From the NCBI RefSeq assembly GCF_001557875.1, contig NZ_LNRF01000001.1:1364001-1428000 (forward strand): 64,000 bases of DNA, read 5' to 3'. The position numbers and the translations under genes are program-made. The notes under the pieces were generated by a model that saw nothing but the letters and a program-made list of their open reading frames with translations, was not told the DNA's origin and searched no databases. How positions within the stretch are numbered: the first letter of the stretch is position 1; every line of letters starts with the position of its first letter. This document shows, piece after piece, positions 34,954 through 43,133 of this stretch. The stretch is from Vibrio splendidus (GTDB taxonomy: Bacteria; Pseudomonadota; Gammaproteobacteria; Enterobacterales; Vibrionaceae).

Positions 34954-36025
34954 CTTTCTCTCCTTTCAAATTTTTCTTTGAAGAAACCAAAAGCGATCTT
35001 CTACGGATTGTCGCCAAGCTAAACGCAGTCAAATACATCACAACAACAATCGCCATCAAGTAATGATGTAACCCCTGTTTAGGACGATAAGTCGTGCTCT
35101 CGTACAGCTGAGGCTCTAGTTCACCGATTTGAGCATAGGCTTTGGTCAGTTCGTCGCGGTTGAGCGCCTCAAAGGCTTCGCCACCAGACTCTTGAGCCAC
35201 ACGCTTGATGGTTTCCATATCTAAAGCCACTTCGCCAACGGTTTGTGGGTCACCCATCGCTATCACGTGAATTCGAACGCCTTTAGCCTTGGCAACTTTT
35301 GCGGCATCGATAGGCTCAACAAAACTTCCTGTATCATTACCGTCTGTTAATACGATCACGACTTTCTCTTTTTCGTTGGTATCGACGTTTGAATCTTGAA
35401 CGGCAGCACTTTGCTTTTCACTCTGTTCAAACACCTTGATCGCTAAGCCAATTGCATCGCCTAAGTGCGTACTTTGCCCTGCCATCGCCACATCAGTTTG
35501 ATTAAGCAGTTCAAGCCATACCTCTTGGTCTGCGGTAAATGGCGTTTGTACGAACGCTGCATCACCAAACAAGATTAAACCGAGTCGGTCACCTTTTCTG
35601 GTTTTTGCAAAGTCAGCTAACACTTCTTTGGTCGCATCTAAGCGAGAGATTTTATCGCCTTGTTTAGAGGTAAAATCTTGCTCCACCATCGAGCCCGACA
35701 AGTCGACCACCACCATCACATCCCGACCTAATTGTTCGCGAACCTGTGGCTCACCAAGAATGGTTGGTTTCGCTAACGCGCACACGACCAATACCCAAGT
35801 AATAATGAGCGTAGTTCGTTGCCACCAGCTTGGTGTTAACTGGCTTGCACCTTCTGACGGCGCTTCCCCAATCGCTTCAACCAATTCTCGAAAAAATGGC
35901 ACCTTAATCGCCATTTGCTTAGTTCGATAAGCTGGCACGGCAAAGTAGACCAACAACGGCAGAGGCAGCGCGATAAACCATAGCGGGTGCGCAAATTCAA
36001 AGCTGGCAGATAAAACATCAAACAT
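34946..36025 (-). CDS. batA: BatA-like VWA-domain membrane protein
   Basis: The 359-residue protein carries an N-terminal helix pair (about 12-30 and 70-88), a VWA domain with MIDAS DLSGS (about 109-113) and VLTDGNDTG (about 226), and a C-terminal transmembrane helix (about 320-340). This is the BatA layout. Its start overlaps the DUF4381 gene by 8 bases and its end overlaps the BatB/C gene by 8 bases. Known relatives work with MoxR AAA+ ATPases in cofactor insertion or complex assembly. Confidence 0.9.
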   Translation of the reverse strand: MFDVLSASFEFAHPLWFIALPLPLLVYFAVPAYRTKQMAIKVPFFRELVEAIGEAPSEGASQLTPSWWQRTTLIITWVLVVCALAKPTILGEPQVREQLGRDVMVVVDLSGSMVEQDFTSKQGDKISRLDATKEVLADFAKTRKGDRLGLILFGDAAFVQTPFTADQEVWLELLNQTDVAMAGQSTHLGDAIGLAIKVFEQSEKQSAAVQDSNVDTNEKEKVVIVLTDGNDTGSFVEPIDAAKVAKAKGVRIHVIAMGDPQTVGEVALDMETIKRVAQESGGEAFEALNRDELTKAYAQIGELEPQLYESTTYRPKQGLHHYLMAIVVVMYLTAFSLATIRRRSLLVSSKKNLKGEKDA

Positions 36026-36578
36026 TATCTTGCCCCTCAGCCATTACCTGTACATTCGGTTTTGTTTGTACATCGGGTTTATGAAGCTTTAACCACATCA
36101 TCGCAGTTTGAATCACCTCTAAACGCTGTTCAAAGCTCAAACGCACATTAGGGTCAATTAAGCTCTGCATCCATAATTCTGAGATTTCACTGGCAAAGAA
36201 CGCATTGCTGTTTTCACTCGTGTTGGCGCTAACAGGCAGATAAGCGTTCAGACGATTCACATAGGCTTGGCCAAACAGCTTGGCATTGCTGCTGTCTAGG
36301 TAACGAAGCACCACTTTCAGTACCTTGAAAGTTCGCTCGGTTGAGTTCTTGTCTCTTGCATCCAATACCATGAGCTCTTGAAGAGCTTCTTTGCGATAAC
36401 GGTTATTCCACCATCTCTGCGCCAAACGATAAGCCAGATAGATGACAACCAACAACAAGGCGACACCGAGGATCTTCCAACCAATAGTTTGCGGCATCCA
36501 GCTCACGCTCTCGGGAATGGCGACATCGTGCAGGTCGCGAAGGATATAAGTACTTGGAGGCGTATGTTCAACGGCCAT
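36018..36578 (-). CDS. DUF4381 family membrane protein
   Basis: The 186-residue protein has a conserved N-terminal IPESVSWMPQTIGWKIL element, one transmembrane helix (about 35-55) and a cytoplasmic helical domain (KEALQELMVLDARD... to the end). This is the DUF4381 family, regularly found between DUF58 and BatA genes. It begins one base after the DUF58 stop and overlaps the BatA gene by 8 bases. Its role within the MoxR-Bat complex is unknown. Confidence 0.87.
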   Translation of the reverse strand: MAVEHTPPSTYILRDLHDVAIPESVSWMPQTIGWKILGVALLLVVIYLAYRLAQRWWNNRYRKEALQELMVLDARDKNSTERTFKVLKVVLRYLDSSNAKLFGQAYVNRLNAYLPVSANTSENSNAFFASEISELWMQSLIDPNVRLSFEQRLEVIQTAMMWLKLHKPDVQTKPNVQVMAEGQDNV

Positions 36579-37541
36579 CTAGCGCCCTCCCACTAGCTTT
36601 TGCAGTTGAGATATGTGATTGCCTGACGTGTCTAATTCGATATAAGGGAGGTTTTTCATCGCCATCAATTTAGCAAGGGACTGTTTCTGAAGTGCCGCTT
36701 TCTGAGCAAGACTTTCACTTGCGAGGTTAACCTTAGATTGGCTATCCAGATTAAGTTGAAAGCGACCATCTCCCACCACCCAGTTTGCACTTGCAAGATC
36801 TTGAGGCAGAGATTGCTCTAATGGATCGGTGACCATAATGGCTAGAATGTCGTTGTGTTGTTGTAGTTGCTTTAGTCGGTCAAGATGTTGCTCTTGGCAA
36901 TCTCGCCAATCACTAATAAAGATTAAGGTCGACTGTTTTAATCTCATTCGTTTGATCAGTTCAATCCACTGGCTAAAACCAACATTATCGCCATCACTTA
37001 CATTGACGCCTAAGCTTTGATTGGCTTTGGTAAGATGTTTTAGCTGAACCAATAAATCCGATTGAGAACGTTGAGCTTTAGTATGAAAGAGCTTTTGGTG
37101 CGAGGCTAAAACGAAACCGACACGGTCACCATCTTTCAGCACGCGCCATCCACACAATGCTGCCACTTCGGCTGCTACAACCGACTTCATGGTATTTTGA
37201 GAAGCAAAGAACATCGAGCTGCGCTGATCAACACAGATCATCACATTACGGTCTTTCTCTTCGGTATAACTGCGTACATGAGGTTTGCCTGTTCGCATCG
37301 TGACTTTCCAATCGAGGTTACGAATATCATCACCGAGTTGGTAGTGACGTAGCTCCTCGAAATTCAAGCCTCGACCTCGGAACAATGAGTTGTGTCTACC
37401 CGACAGTACACTGCCCGCCTTTAGATGAGGCAGTAAAGAAAACGACTCAGCTTGAGCCTGAATTCGCACTAACCTTGAGTAATCACAATACAGTCGAGGA
37501 TCAAGGCCTTGTGATTTAGGAGCTTGTGTTGGCTTCGCCAT
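36579..37541 (-). CDS. DUF58 domain protein (VWA-like, MoxR partner)
   Basis: The 320-residue soluble protein has the DUF58 signature RGLNFEELRHYQLGDDIRNLDWKVTMRTG (about residues 55-83) followed by a VWA-like fold with DQRSS at the MIDAS position (about 103-107). DUF58 proteins are the standard companions of MoxR ATPases. It starts 12 bases after the MoxR stop and ends directly before the DUF4381 gene. Confidence 0.92.
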   Translation of the reverse strand: MAKPTQAPKSQGLDPRLYCDYSRLVRIQAQAESFSLLPHLKAGSVLSGRHNSLFRGRGLNFEELRHYQLGDDIRNLDWKVTMRTGKPHVRSYTEEKDRNVMICVDQRSSMFFASQNTMKSVVAAEVAALCGWRVLKDGDRVGFVLASHQKLFHTKAQRSQSDLLVQLKHLTKANQSLGVNVSDGDNVGFSQWIELIKRMRLKQSTLIFISDWRDCQEQHLDRLKQLQQHNDILAIMVTDPLEQSLPQDLASANWVVGDGRFQLNLDSQSKVNLASESLAQKAALQKQSLAKLMAMKNLPYIELDTSGNHISQLQKLVGGR

Positions 37542-37553
37542 GACGCCCCCTAG

Positions 37554-38537
37554 TTATCCAATCTCAACATTATCGAGCAGTTCTTCAACCACTCTTTGAT
37601 GGTCAACACCATCGGCCAATGCGTCGTAAGACAGCGAGAATCGGTGGCCGAATACGGTTGGCAACATGGCACGCACATCGTCCAAAGTGACGTGGTCACG
37701 CCCTTGAAGCCATGCATAAGCGCGAGCACATTTATCCAACGCGATGGAAGCACGCGGGCTTGAACCAATCTCAATCCACTTTGATAGGTTTGATTCTGGG
37801 TAACGTTCAGGTTTTCGTGTCGCCATGACCAAGGCCACAATGTAGCTCTCAACTAAATCGGAAACGGTAATATCTGGAAGCTGACGACGAGCCTCAAGCA
37901 CCAACTCAGGCTCAATATGCTGTGGAGTCACAAGCTCAGAACTGGTCTCATTCCCTAACTCTTCACTGCGCACCAATCGAATGATGTCGCGCTCTGCTTC
38001 ATCTTCTGGGTAATCAACCGTCACTTTCATGATGAAACGGTCCATTTGAGCTTCAGGGAGTGGATACGTACCTTCTTGCTCAACTGGGTTTTGCGTAGCT
38101 AATACCATGAACAGATCTGGCAGAATATGAGTTTGACCACCCACCGTAATTGTACCTTCCGCCATCGCTTCAAGCAGAGCAGCCTGTACTTTTGCAGGCG
38201 CACGGTTCACTTCATCCGCTAATACAATGCTGTTGAAAATAGGACCCGGTTGGAAATGCAGTTGAGGCTTTCCATCAAGCTCCTGATACACCTCCGTACC
38301 CGTCACATCAGATGGCAGTAGGTCTGGCGTAAACTGAATTCGACCAAAACTGGTGTTAAGTAGATTCGCCAGCGATTTTACTGAGCGAGTTTTCGCTGTA
38401 CCAGGAAGCCCTTCTAAAAGCACATGGCCATTAGTCAATAACCCTATCACCAGAGCCCGAACGACGTGGCTCTGACCGATAACACTTTTCTCTGTTTGTT
38501 CAATCAGTTGGTTTATTGCTTGTTGCGCATGGTTCAT
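37554..38537 (-). CDS. MoxR-type AAA+ ATPase
   Basis: The 327-residue ATPase has Walker A GLPGTAKT (about 39-46), Walker B LADEVNRAP (about 100-108), sensor-1 ATQNP, and the MoxR-type linker YPLPEAQMDRF with arginine finger. MoxR proteins act as chaperones with VWA-domain partners, here encoded downstream in the same six-gene operon (moxR, DUF58, DUF4381, batA, batB/C, batD). The promoter must lie in 38538-38667, where an ATAAC-N5-GTTAT palindrome sits 51 bases before the start codon. Confidence 0.93.
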   Translation of the reverse strand: MNHAQQAINQLIEQTEKSVIGQSHVVRALVIGLLTNGHVLLEGLPGTAKTRSVKSLANLLNTSFGRIQFTPDLLPSDVTGTEVYQELDGKPQLHFQPGPIFNSIVLADEVNRAPAKVQAALLEAMAEGTITVGGQTHILPDLFMVLATQNPVEQEGTYPLPEAQMDRFIMKVTVDYPEDEAERDIIRLVRSEELGNETSSELVTPQHIEPELVLEARRQLPDITVSDLVESYIVALVMATRKPERYPESNLSKWIEIGSSPRASIALDKCARAYAWLQGRDHVTLDDVRAMLPTVFGHRFSLSYDALADGVDHQRVVEELLDNVEIG

Positions 38538-38587
38538 AGGTCTTCCCTTAATTCAATCTGGCTGCGTACATCCTACTCACAAGCCCC

Positions 38588-38602
38588 ATAACTATTAGTT
38601 AT
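38588..38602. promoter_or_regulatory. Candidate operator ATAAC-N5-GTTAT upstream of moxR
   Basis: ATAAC-TATTA-GTTAT is a perfect 5-bp inverted repeat with T and A spaced T-N11-A. The surrounding CATAACTATTAGTTATAAAC differs by three bases from the copy at 43021. A second related half site, TTGGTTACAAGC, lies at 38614-38625. Confidence 0.55.
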
Positions 38603-38667
38603 AAACGCGATAATTGGTTACAAGCGGAATAAGCAGCAAGCTCGATAGCCAAGCTCACCTCATCGCT

Positions 38668-41052
38668 TTATTTAAACCTAGCTTTCAATTGGTTAATAGC
38701 TTCTGGTGGCGCCACTTTACTCAATGATGAAATACACTGTTCAAACGCTTTAGGTACGCCCGGTATATGGCTATTTCGCGCCAATACTTCACATTGTGCA
38801 TACAAATGTTGAGGGTTACGGCTAAATTGGTAAGCCTTGTGTAATGACTGGCTCGCCGCAAGTACATCCGATTTTTCCAATGCCAAACCATACACATACC
38901 AATATTGTGGATCCGTCTGTCCCGTTTCAGCCGCTTGTTTTAAGTAGTTGGTTGCTTGTTTGTAATCTTTGATTCGCAGCATTAATAGCCCTGCACTATA
39001 TGGCAACACACTCGATTTAGGTTGTGCTTGAATGCCTTTTTTCAATGTCGCCAATGCCTTTAGCTCGTCGCCAAGTGCACGATACAAATCAGCTAAGTTG
39101 GCGTAGCTATTTTCGAAATAAGGCTCTATCTCAATAGCGCCTTGATAAAACTCAATCGCCTTTTCATGCTGACCTAAATCTCGGAAAACGTTACCTAGGT
39201 TAGTACGTCCAAACCCTCTGTCGGCATTAAATTGCTGTATCTCGATGTACTCTTCCAGTGCTGGCTTGATTTGATCTTTCTGCAGCGGATTCATTTCTCC
39301 CCAGTAACGCACCAATGCGCTTGCAGTTTCTGCACGAATCGACAAAACCGGATCCGTGAGCAGTGACTCTAAGATCTGCCAACGATCGGTAAACGGAAAA
39401 CCGGATGAACCTTGTACAACTCCTAGACGTATCATCTCATCGTCATGTTTCACCGCTCTTGCAAGTGAGATAAGTGTATTCTTGCCCGTGTTGCCACCCA
39501 AGCGTTCTAAACTTGATGCTCGAATGATATTGCTTAAGTTAGAATCTTGAGCCGAGTATGCCAACGCATCCTCTGCCCCTCTGTGTCCTATTGAGTCGGC
39601 ATAAAAAGCAACCGCAAAATGTTGTTGGTTACGATACTTAGAGTTTGGGAACCACTCACCAATCTGTTTATCTGCCCACTGGTCAGTTTGGTCTTCATGA
39701 CAGCTAGTACAGACGTTTGGTGTTTTAATATGTTGGCTAATATCAGGGCGTGGGATATGCCAACTGTGGTCACGCCTTGGGTCGACCTCCATGTAAGTCG
39801 TCTCTGGCATGTGACAAGTCGTACATTGTGAAGCTTCTGTATTCGCTTCGTGGAATGTGTGCTTTTCAGGCGTGTATTCTGATGCAATATGACATTGGCT
39901 ACACACGGCTTCTTCCGCAATTTTTAGTTCAGCGGTATGGGGATCATGGCAGTTAGTACATGTGACGCCTTTTTCAGCCATCACTGATTGAAGGAAAGAT
40001 CCGTAAACGTAATCTTCATCGTAGATTTGACCATCGTTATGGTAAAGCTCAGGAGTAATTAAGCTCAGGCGATACTTATCAAAGAATGACCCGTTCACGT
40101 GGTCTCCCGTTTCATTCAACTGAGTACGTCGGCTGTGGCATTGAGCACAGGTTTGAACTTGGTCGGTATGGATGATGTCTTTTGGTTGCAGGGTTGAGTT
40201 GCCCTCTTGGTAGATCCACTCTTTCACCGACTTCGACAAGTCGCGATCAAAACCATAATGCGCCGAGACTTGAGCATCCTTTCCGCCGTTAGCTTTGGCT
40301 AGCTTGGCCTGCTCTACGTGTTCGCTCGCAGGGCCATGACAGGCTTCACAACCGACATTAATCTCAGACCAAGTAGTGTTATAGGTATTACTCGTGCTGT
40401 CGTAGTTTTTCTCTAGGTTCGTAGAATGGCAATCGGCACACATGAAGTTCCAGTTTTGGCCACTGTTGGTCCAATAAAACTCATCAGTATTAGTCATCTC
40501 CGGATAGAGGTGAAACCAACGCTGGCCACCTTCATCCTTAGTTCGAGAGTCCCAAGCAAAAGGAATCAACTGTACTCGACCATCTTCAAATTCAACCATG
40601 TACTGCTGTAGAGGCTCAAAGGCAAAGGTATAGCTGATTTTGTAATCTTTGAACTGGCCGTCTGGCCCTTCGATATTGACCCAGAACTCTTCACCCTTGC
40701 GGAAAAATCGGTTGGGTTTACTGTCATGAGTGACTGTTTGATCGTTGAAATCGCCTAACACAGATTCGTCTGTAGCGTGCTTCATCGCCATATCATGATG
40801 AGAGCCCTGCCACGCTTCGACTTCTTCACTATGACAATCAACACAGGCTTCCGAACCGACATAGGTGGCTTTAGAGCCGACATGTGAAGCTTTAGAGTTA
40901 AAAGGCGAAGCTTGTTCAGTGGCATAGACATTAAAGCTCAGTATCGACAACATAAATAGTGACAACATAGAGGATAATGCTGAGACTCGCAGGTGTTTAA
41001 ATCCGTTCACTAATAAGCACGACCATGCAGACATAACATTCCTTGTTTTCAT
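38668..41052 (-). CDS. Octaheme cytochrome c with HEAT/TPR tail
   Basis: The 794-residue exported protein (signal ending near VYA, about residue 45) has eight CxxCH heme sites in its first 460 residues: CVDCH, CADCH, CEACH, CAQCH, CTNCH, CSQCH, CTTCH and CTSCH. The second half carries HEAT-like repeats (about 490-585) and TPRs (about 600-750, NLGNVFRDLGQHEKAIEFYQGAIEIEP). The heme part resembles the 'cytochrome c family protein' group related to octaheme oxidoreductases; I cannot name a substrate. The tail is homologous to the heme-free protein at 20520-21578. It lies between the MoxR operon and the sulfatase at 41240, same strand. An electron-transfer partner for the island is an inference. 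Confidence 0.88.
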   Translation of the reverse strand: MKTRNVMSAWSCLLVNGFKHLRVSALSSMLSLFMLSILSFNVYATEQASPFNSKASHVGSKATYVGSEACVDCHSEEVEAWQGSHHDMAMKHATDESVLGDFNDQTVTHDSKPNRFFRKGEEFWVNIEGPDGQFKDYKISYTFAFEPLQQYMVEFEDGRVQLIPFAWDSRTKDEGGQRWFHLYPEMTNTDEFYWTNSGQNWNFMCADCHSTNLEKNYDSTSNTYNTTWSEINVGCEACHGPASEHVEQAKLAKANGGKDAQVSAHYGFDRDLSKSVKEWIYQEGNSTLQPKDIIHTDQVQTCAQCHSRRTQLNETGDHVNGSFFDKYRLSLITPELYHNDGQIYDEDYVYGSFLQSVMAEKGVTCTNCHDPHTAELKIAEEAVCSQCHIASEYTPEKHTFHEANTEASQCTTCHMPETTYMEVDPRRDHSWHIPRPDISQHIKTPNVCTSCHEDQTDQWADKQIGEWFPNSKYRNQQHFAVAFYADSIGHRGAEDALAYSAQDSNLSNIIRASSLERLGGNTGKNTLISLARAVKHDDEMIRLGVVQGSSGFPFTDRWQILESLLTDPVLSIRAETASALVRYWGEMNPLQKDQIKPALEEYIEIQQFNADRGFGRTNLGNVFRDLGQHEKAIEFYQGAIEIEPYFENSYANLADLYRALGDELKALATLKKGIQAQPKSSVLPYSAGLLMLRIKDYKQATNYLKQAAETGQTDPQYWYVYGLALEKSDVLAASQSLHKAYQFSRNPQHLYAQCEVLARNSHIPGVPKAFEQCISSLSKVAPPEAINQLKARFK

Positions 41053-41173
41053 ACATCCTTATGCTTATTAAGGTAGACGTAAAAACGACTAAAATACAAG
41101 TATTTAGTGGCAGCGTTCGCGATAGTTGTGACTCTTATTCGTGGCGAGGATTTACTCATTGAAATACACAGAA

Positions 41174-41195
41174 AAAGAGCTCCGAAGAGCTCTTT
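41174..41195 (-). terminator. Terminator after the minus-strand sulfatase
   Basis: AAAGAGCT (41174-41181) and AGCTCTTT (41188-41195) pair; on the minus strand the loop is CTTCGG and the hairpin is followed by TTTTTC. It ends the sulfatase transcript, so the cytochrome gene downstream has its own promoter. Confidence 0.85.
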
Positions 41196-41239
41196 CTATT
41201 TGTAGGTGTTCATTTATGAGTAATTGTTTGAAACGCAAA

Positions 41240-42787
41240 TTACTTATTATGGTTCTCTTGAAGTTTTTCCATTACCTGATCCAAACTGAAACTTGCTGCT
41301 TTTTGGCGTGGTGGGTATTCAGCAAACGTTTCTAAGAACTCGCCAACATACGCTTGCGCAGGGACAAACATATAAGCATGGTCTAGCAACCAGTCATAAT
41401 AGGTATTCGAAGTAATATCTGCGTTTTCGTATGGATCCATACGCAGGTTAAATAACTTAGGAAGACGCAACGTCACGAACGGTTCTGACCAAATCTGCAT
41501 CGTACCCGTAGCACGTTGCTCCATGAATACTGCTTTCCATTGATTGTAACGAAGCGCCGCTAAATCACCATCATCAGTAAAGTAGAAGATCTCCGAACGA
41601 CGACCTTTTTCTTCTTCACCTGTTAGATAAGGAAGGAAGTTATAACCATCTAAGTGGACCTTAAAGGTTTTATCACCCGCAGTATGACCTTTCAGTAGTT
41701 TCTCTTTGATTTGATCATCACCAGCAGCGGCAACGAAGGTTGGCATCCAGTCCATATGGTGCATGATTTCGTTAGATACCGTTCCTGGCTCAATCTTACC
41801 TGGCCAACGAACCATTGCTGGAACACGGTATGCCCCTTCCCAGTTAGTATTTTTCTCACCACGGAATGGGGTTGTGCCAGCATCAGGCCAAGAGTTCATG
41901 TGAGGGCCGTTATCCGTTGAGTAGAAAACGATCGTGTTGTCTTTGATACCTAATTCATCTACTTGTTTTAGTAGTTGTCCAACGTGTCGATCGTGCTCCA
42001 CCATACCATCAGCGTAATTGCCGACACCTGTCACGCCTTTACTGTCGACTTTCACGTGCGTTCTAAAGTGCATACGTGTTGCGTTCCACCAAACGAAGAA
42101 TGGCTTGTCCGCTTTAACTGCGCGATCCATGAAATCAAGTGCCGCGTCGAGTGTTTCTTCATCGACAGTCTCCATACGCTTACGCGTTAATGGCCCGGTA
42201 TCTTCAATCTTTCCATCAGCAAATGATTTGATTACGCCACGAGGCCCAAACTTCTTACGAAACTCTGGATCGGTTGGATAATCCTCATTTTCAGGTTCTT
42301 CTTCAGCATTTAGGTGGTAAAGGTTGCCAAAAAATTCGTCAAACCCGTGTGCTGTTGGAAGGAATTCATCTTTATCGCCAAGGTGGTTTTTACCAAATTG
42401 ACCTGTCATGTAACCCATAGGTTTAAGCAGTTCAGCAATGGTTGCATCTTCTGCTTGCAAGCCAATGTCTGCACCCGGCAAGCCTACTTTACTCAAACCT
42501 GTTCTTAAGACGCTTTGACCGGTAATAAACGTAGAACGACCCGCAGTACAAGATTGCTCAGCGTAATAATCAGTAAACATCATCCCTTCTTTAGCGATGC
42601 TATCAATATTCGGGGTTTTGTACCCCATCAGACCGAAGGTGTATGCACTCACATTGGATTGACCAATATCGTCCCCCCAAATGACCAATATATTTGGCTT
42701 TTCTGCCGCAAAAGTGGCGCTGGACGCGGCCATCATTGCTGAACCCAAAATCGCTAATCGACGTTTAGCGCCATATTTCGCTGTCAT
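41240..42787 (-). CDS. Arylsulfatase, Cys-type (formylglycine site CTAGR)
   Basis: I start at ATG 42787, preceded by GAGG at 5-6 bases and giving a proper signal peptide (ending TFA, about residue 26); an upstream ATG at 42814 adds nine residues. The 515-residue protein has the sulfatase signature YAEQSCTAGRSTFITGQ (Cys about residue 83), metal-site motifs IWGDDIG and STDNG, and the KNHLGD lysine region. The Cys is converted to formylglycine, here presumably by the anSME at 21666. It is paralogous to the sulfatase at 43134, sharing blocks such as FGPRGVIKS-ADGKIEDTGP and LDGYNFLPYL, and is divergent from it. The sulfated substrate is unknown. Confidence 0.92.
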   Translation of the reverse strand: MTAKYGAKRRLAILGSAMMAASSATFAAEKPNILVIWGDDIGQSNVSAYTFGLMGYKTPNIDSIAKEGMMFTDYYAEQSCTAGRSTFITGQSVLRTGLSKVGLPGADIGLQAEDATIAELLKPMGYMTGQFGKNHLGDKDEFLPTAHGFDEFFGNLYHLNAEEEPENEDYPTDPEFRKKFGPRGVIKSFADGKIEDTGPLTRKRMETVDEETLDAALDFMDRAVKADKPFFVWWNATRMHFRTHVKVDSKGVTGVGNYADGMVEHDRHVGQLLKQVDELGIKDNTIVFYSTDNGPHMNSWPDAGTTPFRGEKNTNWEGAYRVPAMVRWPGKIEPGTVSNEIMHHMDWMPTFVAAAGDDQIKEKLLKGHTAGDKTFKVHLDGYNFLPYLTGEEEKGRRSEIFYFTDDGDLAALRYNQWKAVFMEQRATGTMQIWSEPFVTLRLPKLFNLRMDPYENADITSNTYYDWLLDHAYMFVPAQAYVGEFLETFAEYPPRQKAASFSLDQVMEKLQENHNK

Positions 42788-43133
42788 AGAAACCTCTTCG
42801 TAAGTTATTTGCATCCTGCCCTACAACGTATAGTTCATTTTTTACGCATGCGCGAGATTCCCTAAGCTATTAATCTTTTTGTCATTTTCATTGAGAGGCG
42901 GATACAGAAATCATCGATAGGGTTTACGCCAACAAACATGATAAGGATCACACATACAAACTAAGGTTTTATTCTTGCCACCCACTGGAGTTCATATAAA
43001 TCAATGGGTTAATCAGACATCATAACGATTGGTTATAAGCACTATAAAAGGACGGGACGGAATTTTGGGAATAACATTTGCTCATCGATGTGTTGTTCTA
43101 ACGCATTAATCTTAAAAGTGAATCGGAGTCCTT
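42788..43133. promoter_or_regulatory. Divergent promoter region between two sulfatases
   Basis: The 346-base gap serves both sulfatase genes. It contains a CRP-like site, CATGA-N6-TCACA at 42937-42952 (8 of 10 consensus bases), and the palindrome ATAAC-GATTG-GTTAT at 43022-43036, with a possible -10 (TATAAA, 43043-43048) just downstream of it. The ribosome site for the plus-strand gene is a GGAG at 43125. Confidence 0.5.
43022..43036. promoter_or_regulatory. Candidate operator ATAAC-N5-GTTAT upstream of the sulfatase
   Basis: A perfect 5-bp inverted repeat with T-N11-A spacing, nearly the same as the element at 38588. It overlaps the place of a -35 box for the TATAAA at 43043, a position suited to control of the sulfatase promoter. 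LysR-type binding is inferred. Confidence 0.55.
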
